A DNA stretch of 64,000 nucleotides from assembly GCA_017657125.1 (NCBI GenBank), contig JAGFNX010000202.1, forward strand, positions 58,025 to 122,024, read 5' to 3'. How positions within the stretch are numbered: position 1 is the stretch's first letter; the number at the start of each line of letters is the position of its first letter. The notes beneath the pieces were generated by a model. That model was not told the origin of the DNA. It ran no database searches and was given only the letters and a program-made list of their open reading frames with translations. Positions 55,762 through 64,000 of the stretch are shown here, piece after piece. The position numbers and the translations under genes are program-made. This stretch comes from Scopulariopsis brevicaulis (lineage: Eukaryota > Ascomycota > Sordariomycetes > Microascales > Microascaceae).

Positions 55762-57006
55762 TTACATGGTAGGGTTCATGACAATGTCGTGGCAGTTGTG
55801 CGTGAATCTCTTGACGTAGAGCTCCATGGCCTTCATCAACTTCTGGGTCCGGTCCAGCTCGCGGTCCCGGCCAAAGAGCGTCTCGACGAACTCGACGCCC
55901 GAGTTCTTCCCCAGGGAGCCCGTGCGCTTGCTGGCGCGGAGCATGGGCTCCTCGCAGCGCTTGAGCAGCTCGGCCAGCCTGTCGGACAGCCGGTCGCCTG
56001 AATCGATATACTCCTCGACGATGGCCCGGTTCCTCTTGGAGCGCACAGAGGAGCACGTCTTCTCGGCGCTCTTCAGCTTGCCGCCAAAGTCGATGAGCAG
56101 GAGCCACAGGTCGGCGGCCATGTCCGAGAGGGGGTGGGGCGACGGGTACTGGTAGACGGTCCAGTCGTAGATCCACTTGCCGAGGGAATCGGCGTGAAAG
56201 ACGGAGCCCAGCAGCAGGATGGGCGTCTCGGTGGGGTCCCAGTTCTTGATGGAGTAGCCCGGCGGAATCTTGTGCTCCTCGCGGTCCGCCTCCGTGGCGG
56301 CCCGCGTCACCGACCCGGGGGGCTTCGACTTCACCGGCTTCGTCCGGCCCGAGCTGGTGGGCCGCGTGGTCGCGGGCCGCTGGGGCGTCGACACGGACGA
56401 CCGCCGCTTGGTCTGGGAGGGCCGGGGCGTCCGCGAGCCGTCAAACTCCTCCCGGGGGTAGGCATACCCAGCATACCCGCCCTGCTGCCAGTCGTCAAAA
56501 TCAGTCGCATGCTTCGAATAATAACCGGCGCCGGAGCGCCGCGACGACCTCGAGTCCGCCGGTACGATGTAGTAGAAGCCGTCGAACTCGACCAGCCTCG
56601 AGACCCCGCCCTCCCGCGCCAAAACGTCGCCCACCGAGCTCCTCCGCGAGTGCCGCCCGCCGCCCGATGGCGGCGTCGATGGGGAATACAGAGGTGAAGA
56701 ACGGCGTGCACTCACATTCGCGGACTTGGTGGCGTAGTGGCCGTCGCTCGTGTATCGCGGCGAAGCGGTCGGGGGGCGCGCGGCGGACTCGCGTTCGGCG
56801 TATCGGGGAGGTTCGCGCTCGACGTAGCGGGCGCCGTCGCGCTCGACTCGGCCGCTCGATCCGCGGAAGTGGGCGCGCGTCGCGGGTCGCTGGGGGTACT
56901 GCTGGCCGTACATGTAGGAGGAGGGCCTCGGTGAGGGAGTCGGGCTCGGGGAGGTGTAGTAGTCGTCTGAATAACCGCTTCGAGTGTACGAGTAGGTTCC
57001 CGACAT
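55762..57006 (-). CDS. Conserved fungal protein, often mislabelled 'vegetative cell wall protein gp1'
   Basis: A single exon of 414 residues. The N-terminal ~230 residues are disordered, rich in Ser, Pro, Arg and Tyr (SYSPSPTPSPRP-like repeats, many RRSS phosphosite-like motifs), with an embedded block VEFDGFYYIVPADSRSSRR. The C-terminal ~180 residues form a conserved domain beginning at IPPGYSIKNWDP, followed by PILLLGSVFHADSLGKWIYDWTVY, a helical segment DLWLLLIDFGGKLKSAEK and a final basic helix. There is no signal peptide, so the wall-protein label common in fungal annotations is not supported here. I recognise the family but know no function. It may be a cytosolic or nuclear scaffold. 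It is the only gene in the rightmost 16 kb. Confidence 0.8.
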   Translation of the reverse strand: MSGTYSYTRSGYSDDYYTSPSPTPSPRPSSYMYGQQYPQRPATRAHFRGSSGRVERDGARYVEREPPRYAERESAARPPTASPRYTSDGHYATKSANVSARRSSPLYSPSTPPSGGGRHSRRSSVGDVLAREGGVSRLVEFDGFYYIVPADSRSSRRSGAGYYSKHATDFDDWQQGGYAGYAYPREEFDGSRTPRPSQTKRRSSVSTPQRPATTRPTSSGRTKPVKSKPPGSVTRAATEADREEHKIPPGYSIKNWDPTETPILLLGSVFHADSLGKWIYDWTVYQYPSPHPLSDMAADLWLLLIDFGGKLKSAEKTCSSVRSKRNRAIVEEYIDSGDRLSDRLAELLKRCEEPMLRASKRTGSLGKNSGVEFVETLFGRDRELDRTQKLMKAMELYVKRFTHNCHDIVMNPTM

Positions 57007-58150
57007 GATGTCTGGGGAGAGGTCGCAACAGCGACTGGAGGATGTGGAGGGGGCGGGAGAGAGAGGGGGGCGGAGGATCGAGGGATCGGGTCCGCGTGGA
57101 CTAGATCAGTCCGGGGTCCGGGGGGGAAGAGTTCAGATGGAGCGTGTGAGCTCGCGCGCGATGTGGGAGGGGGCGCGATGAGGGGGTGAAGCAAGTCACC
57201 GTCGTTCGTGGTCGGAAGGAGGGAAGAGTGGTGATCCGAATGCCAACATGTCAAAAGTTGTTTTTCAGTCGTCGCGCGGACGGGGTTTTCGTCGAATCCG
57301 ATCGAGGGTCGACGAAGGTGGCGGAAGATACGGGCGGGTTCTCGGCCTGTATCTGTGAGGGTGAGTCTTTCGAAGGCAGCACAACCTGTCTATGCCTCGG
57401 ATTCGTGGTTTGTGGTTTTTGGGAAGATTTGTCAATTGGCAGAGCCAAGGGATGATGGGAGGGAGGGAAGGAGAACCGTAGGGGAAGGTGTGGTGAGGAA
57501 GGGAAGTAGTTATATCTTGGAAGGGAAGGGGGGTGTGCGGAAGTCGGGTACATCTGAGGGGTACCGAAGTACCGAGTACCCCGGCGCTGCCAGGACTTCC
57601 GGTTACATTGCCCGCACGCGCGCACACCCCTGCGGGTAGCAATCCTGGGCGGGGCCCCTGCCTGGCCGCCTGGTACAAGGGTGCTTGTACCCGCCTTCAC
57701 ATGCGCACGCAAAGTTGACCTGAGGGAGGGCGTGTCCAAAGTACTCGGTCCGGGGTGTGGCTGGAGCGGCCAAGGCCGTTGAGTCAACCCTCAGCGCCCT
57801 TGCTCAGCGAGCACAAAACAGTGACTCCCCTTTGTTCCGCACAGTCGTCCCGTCCTTTCACGCTCCTTGCACGGGAGGGCGCCGCACAATCACGCGTGGT
57901 CGAGACCCCAAAGGCCGTGCGACGCTTCCTTGCTCGTGCGGGCTAAATCGCATTATTATTAGACTCGTGGACCTGGTGACAACAGGCTCGAAGCCCTCCT
58001 TTTTTTTCTCTTTTCTTTTTTCTTTCGCCCGCAGCTGTCTCAATGCTCGCCTTTCCGATGAGACATGATCGATCGGCCGGTCAGCGGCCTGGGAAATTGG
58101 CTGGGCGCCGCCCGCCTGAAAGCCACCCCCTGTCCCCGGCCGGCGGGTGG

Positions 58151-58194
58151 TCCGTTCGGGAGAGGTGAAAATTTTCTTTCTCCAAAAGAACGGA
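58151..58194. repeat. Imperfect palindrome, copy 1 of a small repeat family
   Basis: TCCGTTC (58151-58157) is mirrored by GAACGGA (58188-58194), and inside lies GAGAGGTG-AAAATTTT-CTTTCTC, itself close to palindromic. Related copies lie at 58563-58594 (opposite orientation) and 60458-60491. Confidence 0.5.
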
Positions 58195-58562
58195 GACCGG
58201 GGTTCAGGGCCACATTGAAACAAACAGATCCCGGCGGCGCTGGTGGGTGGCTTGCCTTGCCTTGCAGTTCGGTGCCCGCAGCGTCGTAACCACCGGGGGA
58301 CACCTGGGACAAGCGAGATGACAGCATCGCACAAGGCCCGGTGCATTTTGTGCTTTGTGGGATTCGACGTGCCTTGTGCGTGCGCGACTAGGCGTTCGTT
58401 GCGGGGTTGCGCAGCCCAGGCGGGACTCGTGGGTGGTACTCAGGCCATGTGCGCGTCTACACCAGGCAGCCGCTGCTCGCGACGGCCTGTTGCGACGACT
58501 GATTCGCGCCCCTTTTCATCAACGTCGTAATTGACGTCGCCTTCCCCTCGTGGCCCGGACCT

Positions 58563-58594
58563 TCCGTTCACAAAAGAGAAAGAATTTTCACCTC
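58563..58594. repeat. Palindrome family, copy 2
   Basis: Reads TCCGTTC, a short spacer, then GAGAAAGAATTTTCACCTC, matching the reverse complement of copy 1 with few differences. It is a half-element lacking the closing GAACGGA. Confidence 0.45.
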
Positions 58595-59354
58595 GCCGTC
58601 CCTCGCCGGTGGCCAGGGGTACCCGGCACGGAAGCTAGTGTGGCTCGCGTCGTACCCCGGCTTCCAAGGAACAAATGAGGAGGACCGGAAATGCCCACTG
58701 CTGTGGGCCAGAGCCCGCCGGGAGGGTCCCGGTGAGCGAGGTGAGGGAACGGGGTGTGCGGTGGTCCGTGTTTATTGGCCTTTACCCACCGCTTCACTCT
58801 TACAATTAGAGATGAGATTCTGGTCATCCCGTCTCAGCCACGCCGTCACCACCCATCGCCTTCCATGGACTTCGGATGGAACAGTCTCCGTTAAGATCAC
58901 GTTATGCGATCGGGCTGTGCTGCCCTGCTCCCTCCTTCCCGAGACTCCGTAACCGCTGGCTTTTGCTTGCCGTCGTAATCTCGGCAGCCCGCGATTCCTT
59001 CCCATCCTGGCGCTCCTCCGTGCCCTGTTCGAAGGGGTACCCCGGTACGTCGCACGCGCGGCGAGGTGAGAATTGACTCAGGGACGGGGCGCCGCAGGCT
59101 GAGCCAGAGGTTTTAGCGTCCCGTGCCTCGGGAAGCTCGACGCCACGGGGGAACACTAAGAATCGCTTCCCGTTCCCCCCGGGGTTCTTGGAAGTATTGA
59201 GCTACGGAGGTACGGAGGTACGAGGTTGTGCTTTGGTGCGGGTTGGAGTTGGGGACCCGCTCCCGCATCCGAGACGAGACTTGGGGATTGAAGATGGGTG
59301 TTGGGGAACTGGGCTTTTGGGGTCGCATGTCCGTGGGATGTGAGGTTGTTTATG

Positions 59355-59403
59355 GGCATCATGTGGCCGAGGTGGGTTCCCTGAGGGTTCGATTCCCGAG
59401 TGC
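59355..59403 (+). other. tRNA-like relic with adjacent A and B boxes
   Basis: TGGCCGAGGTGG (59364-59375) matches the tRNA A box of Leu/Ser type, and GGTTCGATTCC (59386-59396) is a perfect B box, but only 10 bp separate them and no anticodon arm fits. It may be a tRNA with an internal deletion or the promoter part of a Pol III element. Confidence 0.35.
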
Positions 59404-60457
59404 CTTGGTTCGCACGGGTTTGTCGGGGCGAAGCTGCACATGAGTCGGGTCCAGGCCGTGGAGGACGAGGTAGCAGGAAAGGACTCGGGCCGGTTCCGTG
59501 GTCGAGCTCACACTGGTGTGATAACGGTTTGAGGTTACTGTTGGGCTGGCTCCCCCCGTCCTCAAATCTTGGAGATCAAATGCACGCGTCGAGAAACATC
59601 ACGACCCCATGTCTCGGTAGTCTCTCCTCAAACCAAATGCAATCTTCCCGTGACGACATCGAATCTGCACCCCAACCGGCAGACTGCCCTCTCGCGCGTT
59701 CCCGGCGGTCGGGGTCCCCCCCTCCCCTTCCCAGAGCGGCTAGTCCCTAGCAGATCACGGTCCCCCCAAGCCCTGCGGTGGAATGGTTCCAGCGAACGTT
59801 CCCCAGCACGTTGCCGCCACGCTGGCCCCCTGCTGAAAGCAAGCTAGCGCCGAGGCTTGCGTCAGGTTGCAGGTTCCACTTGTTCACCGAGGTGTTGCAG
59901 GGGTCCTTGGTTTTCGTTCACCTTGGGCTTCCTGCCGATGTTGTTGTTTTTTTCGCTGGCTATTAGGGCTTCGTATCCGTACCGCCTGCCGAGATTGGTC
60001 TTGATCCTCCGAGGTGATACTGGATTTTTTGTCGACTGGAGTTGGATTTCGCGGGACGGGAAAAGGGAAGGCACCAGATGGTCCCAGGTCCTTCCACGGT
60101 CTTCACTCGTCCGATGTCAAGTGAGGCCTCCCATCGCGTCGTGTAATCATGACTCTTCCTTACAACGAATTATAAACTTGTGCACAATACCGAGCACGAC
60201 TGGCCGCGATGCCCTCGACGAGTCTCAGCTCACCGAGGCAACCGACCCCAGCCCCATGCTTTAGCCCATCTCAAAAAAACACGGCCCACCGAAAAAAGAA
60301 AAAAAAATCAAAAGTATCCCCTCGTATCCCTCCCTAGCAGGGATCCCTGGGCGGGAAACCCACATCGCTGGGGTCGGCTCGGTCCAATGTTGGGCCCGGG
60401 GTGCAGGAGGGGCAGGGCGGGGAGGGGGGGCGTGTGAGTGTGTGCAGGGCACTTTGG

Positions 60458-60491
60458 GAGAAGAAAATTTTTCTCTGTCGCTCTCAACGGA
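60458..60491. repeat. Palindrome family, copy 3
   Basis: Reads GAGAAGAAAATTTTTCTC, a 10-bp spacer, then AACGGA. Same arrangement as copy 1, more diverged. Confidence 0.35.
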
Positions 60492-63282
60492 GAGAAATGT
60501 GGGATGGAGGGAAGGGAAGATGGGCATTGGCTGGGGGCTTAATTTCCCGGGTGCTTGGGTCCAATTACCCGTTTTGGGCTGCCTCTTCCTCGGTCTGCCT
60601 TTTGTCTCTTGCTTGGTTTTCTCCAACGCCCTCTTTGAGAGAGAAATGGTTCCCTTTCCTTTTACGAGTTTCTTACTTTGGCGAGTGAGTCACGGATGAT
60701 GTTATCTGACAGGTCGCTGCGGACGGATATGCACGAGCGCGCATGCGTGGGAGTCCAACCCGAAGCTGTCAAGACGCACTGATGTCTGACGCGACCCTCC
60801 TCTGCATCCTTGGGTCTGCGCACACGCCCCCCTGGGTCGATTAAGTGAGGGCGGAGTATATAAGACTTGTCCGCGATGGCGTCGTTTTTTTCTGGATGGT
60901 GCTTTGAGGTTTCGGGTGCTTATTGGGAGGGCTTTCGCGGATTGAGGGGCCTGTTAGTGGGCAGATGCCGATAAGTGTAGCTTCATTGGTCGCTGGCAGG
61001 CCCGGGCAGAGGGCGTGTGCCCGTTGGTTGGCGAGCTCATCACGGCCAACACCCGGCTTGCCTCCGTCACGAACTCACAAAGAGTCTGCGGGCTCATCGC
61101 AGGGGTAGTCTCGCGATGTCGCCCTCTCCGCCAACCAGCTCGCTCGAGCAGCGAAACTTGTCCAGCCGGGTCCCCCTTCCGGGCCCCTTTCCTCTGACCG
61201 CAAACTCGAGGTGGCGGGAGCGATGATCGCGAGATCGGCCAGCCGGGTTTCAACGGCGCCAGTGACCCTCTCCTCTTCACCGACTTTCCGCGTTGTTTCG
61301 CTGTTGCCCCGGTGTCTGGAAGGCCCCCGATGCTCTGGCGAGGGAGCGAAAATACCGTGGGTGTGGCGCTATACCGGGGAAGAGTGAGCTGCGTTGCCTT
61401 GCAGGCCTTCATGCCGAGGGGGGCGTGGTTTTCCGGGACGCAGCTTTCGCTCTGCGCGGTGCCCAGTGCTCCTTTCAGTGACCTGTGCGCATTTGTGTGG
61501 TCTGTGGGAATATTTGGCCCCTCTGCCGCTGTGGTTTCGCGGGGCGCGGACGCAAGGATGCATCCATGCTGAGGGTTCTAATAACACGCGGGTTTATTAG
61601 GGCTTGGGGGGTGTGAGGTGACGTAGGAGCGCACAAATGGGAGTTAATTTGCCGGTTTGTTTTGTTTTGAGACGAGGCCTGCTTGGGCGGGAGTGTTTTG
61701 GTGTCGCTCTCCGTCGTGTTTTGGTTGAATAGGGGTTTCGATATCTTGTCCTACGTGAGGTGTGAGATGGCGAGTGTCGAGCGGGTGGGAAACGACGCAA
61801 GTCCAAGTGTGTGGTTGGCCAGGGTCAAAGGGCGACCGAGTTGTGTCTCGGGCCGCGTCGCATTTCAGCTCAGCCGTTGATTCCTAAAGAAGTCCATCCA
61901 GCCATGTTTCCCCTTTTCCAGATCTTCCTTTTGCGTACAAGTCATTACTACCTGGTAATACGGCATCATCCCCAGAGGGCGCGTCGATGGGCCTCGGTCA
62001 GGGCTTTACTGAGCCTATCGTGCCAAAAGGCCCCGTAACAAAACAGGTTTTCCTCTCGTTCGGTCTGATCCTCCACCGGCACCTAGAAAAATTCTCGCGC
62101 GTTCCCTCGCCAGCCCAGGAATGACGATCTGCTGTTCAAGCCCCCTTCCCGTCCCGGCAAACCATGCTTATTCCCCCATAATCACAAATTTCACTGCTGC
62201 GGACGGCGGGAGGTGGAGTAAGGGGGGCGTGTGCTTCTTGCGCAGACGTACGAGGTACTTGTACCCACCGGGTTAGCCCTGTAGCGCGGGCTAAGGTGAG
62301 GGGGCAGGCGACGGTTGGCGGGAACTTGTTCCGTGGTCCCGCGGCCCCGCTGGCCATTGGCGACGGGAGTCTTTTTTGTCCCGTTTCGGTTTGGTAGTGA
62401 CTGGGGGGATAGCGCGAGAGAGGATTTATCGAGGGCGTTTTTTTGCGCTTGAGAAGAGCGGTCGGCGGGCGTTCACCGCTCGATGAGGGAGACGGAAGAA
62501 CGAGGCTTTTTGGGAAAAATATCTTGCCGAGCAGGGGTTGCGCTTTTCTGGGTTCTTTTGGATATTCGGGAATAGGGCTTGTTATGCCCCCGGTCGGGGT
62601 CACAAAAGGGGAAATTTGACATGCGGTGCAGGTCGAGGACTTGCATGAAGCGCAATATTATCCACCTCGCCAGACGGCAGTTAGCACAGCTTTCAGTGGA
62701 TGGTTGCTGCCTGGAATGGCGAGGAGAGCTGGGTCGGGACGCGCTGTCTTAGGGTCGCCCGGCATCCTTATCCTATTTGCTGAACACGGCGAAAAGGGCA
62801 ACAGTCGACGATATCTAGTCCCGGCCCAGAATCGTCGCCATGTCGTTGACGAAGGCCTCCGCCGTGCGCACTGTGCCCGCCGTTGGTTGGACTTACACCC
62901 GACAGGAGGAACCCCCGGCGTCCCCAGCGGGCTCGCATAGCCCTCATTCGCCCGAAACCTCGCATACGAGTGCGACGCATGCCTAAAAAAACAACCCAAT
63001 CACCTCTTCTGGCAGCTCTCGTACGGGTAAGCTGAGGAGGCGCAGGTCCCGTCTGTGGCTGTGTCTCCCCGCTCCGTCCCGGCTGTCTGGCGTCGAGGGT
63101 GTTCCACGTTCCACGGCGCTTCGGCTGCGTCTCGTCACTCGTCCGTAGGTGTGGCTTTGCGTGGGCTGCCGGCCCGACGTCATCTCTGGCCTTGGCTGCG
63201 GGTGGGCTTGCTTGGGCCGCAATCGTGGTGAGATGCGGCCGTACTCTGGACCTTGCCTCGTAAGACACTTATTCGTAGGTTT

Positions 63283-63332
63283 GACACACGCACACGCACA
63301 CGCACACACACACAAACACATGCACGCACACA
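63283..63332 (+). repeat. (CA)n-rich microsatellite, interrupted
   Basis: Runs of CACACA and CACGCA units over about 50 bp in non-coding DNA. Confidence 0.85.
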
Positions 63333-64000
63333 TCTTTCCCTGCGGTTCTCATGCGATGACAAATGTGGTCCCGGGGATACGGGCGGACTGCGGCGTCGGG
63401 CGGCTAGTGTATTCGAGGTGTCCCGTAACACGGCGTGCCTTACTTCCTTGTCCCCTGTTCTTTCTCGATGACGGGCGACGTATCAAAACTCCAGAGTAAC
63501 ATCCCCGGCCCTGCCGACGTCGAGTGATTTCGAGTCTCACCGTCCAGGCCCTCGCCTTACGCCTCCATCCGACACCGCAGCCTCGCCTTTCTACCTCCTC
63601 ACATCGTACCCAGAGCACGCCTCGATCGGAATTCACGCCCAACATCGTCCTGTCCCCTCACACCCCTCTCGAGTCCCGACCAATCCGCCGCCAGGCATCC
63701 GGCCCAGGAAGGCGATGACTCACACTTGACTCGCCCGCGCCCCGCTGCTACCAGACGAACCTATCCTCGCGTCCATCGCGTCGCCAGCTCATCGTCCCGC
63801 CGGCCCACTGGAGAGGCGTATGGCGCTCTCGGACGCCCGGATGGCATGCCCGGCAAGGCGCTAGGATCCCCGCCGGCGTCCTGAGGCTTGCTGTTCGTGA
63901 GGCGGTAGTGTGAGGACAGGGGGTGATGTCGTCTTGCGGCGGTGAGGGGGGGGGGGGGTCTANCAGGGTAGGCNTTGCAGATGGNACCCACGACCAAGGG

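Larger units (their letters stand above)
57007..64000. other. 7-kb gene-poor right end, contig edge
   Basis: No gene is supported on either strand. The left ~700 bp should be the promoter of the 55.8-57.0 kb gene. The region contains GTACC-rich palindromes, three related A/T-centred palindromes, a tRNA-like relic, a TATATAA box with no clear gene, and a (CA)n tract. N bases at about 63963, 63974 and 63985 beside a G run mark low-quality sequence. Confidence 0.5.

Noticed and set aside
55265..56176. 303-codon open frame on the - strand
   Set aside because: Overlaps the C-terminal part of the 55762-57006 gene in another frame and continues into its 3' flank; a shadow.
1..64000. CRISPR arrays, bacterial operons, ribosome binding sites
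   Set aside because: None found; the short introns and gene families show nuclear fungal DNA.

Overview
The window reads as nuclear DNA of a filamentous ascomycete, most likely a Sordariomycete. Coding regions are GC-rich. Introns are short (45-120 bp), with GTRNGT-type donors and CTRAC-type branch points. The gene families are typical of Pezizomycotina: a Zn(II)2Cys6 regulator, a PDR-type ABC pump, GH5, histone H1 with fungal intron placement, and a GPI-anchored cysteine-rich protein. No mobile element with recognisable coding capacity is present. The right edge contains N bases beside a G-run, which suggests a contig end.

Left part (1-16 kb): the 3' end of an MFS transporter, a GPI-anchored Cys-rich surface protein, a small three-finger C2H2 protein, an MBL-fold-like protein, a four-exon F-box-associated-like hypothetical and a secreted GH5 glucanase. 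Two decayed genes follow: a MYND-finger gene with two in-frame amber codons and an F-box-like gene with several lesions. This part has the look of an accessory region, with long spacers, fast-evolving families and pseudogenes.

Middle (16-48 kb): phosphoinositide-specific phospholipase C, a proline-rich NPF-motif protein and a secreted M14 carboxypeptidase lead into a compact weak-acid decarboxylation cluster. That cluster has a flavin prenyltransferase (PAD1/UbiX type) divergent from a ferulate/cinnamate/sorbate decarboxylase (FDC1/UbiD type). A Zn2Cys6 regulator converges on FDC1. The shared PAD1-FDC1 promoter carries an unusual array of directly repeated CGG triplets. PAD1 makes prenylated FMN, FDC1 uses it, and the neighbouring regulator is the natural candidate to bind the array. 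Next come a GNAT acetyltransferase, histone H1, an intron-containing tRNA-Arg(CCU), an orphan 146-residue protein, a short beta-carbonic anhydrase, tRNA-Glu(CUC), a tiny single-pass membrane protein and a full-length PDR-type ABC transporter.

Right part (48-64 kb): a gene-poor stretch interrupted only by one conserved fungal protein (55.8-57.0 kb). The flanking 7-8 kb spacers hold simple repeats, GTACC-rich palindromes, a small family of A/T-centred imperfect palindromes and a tRNA-like relic with A and B boxes, but no protein-coding gene I can support. Exon boundaries were set by hand from splice signals, frame and family resemblance. Family assignments are from recognition of motifs, not from database searches.
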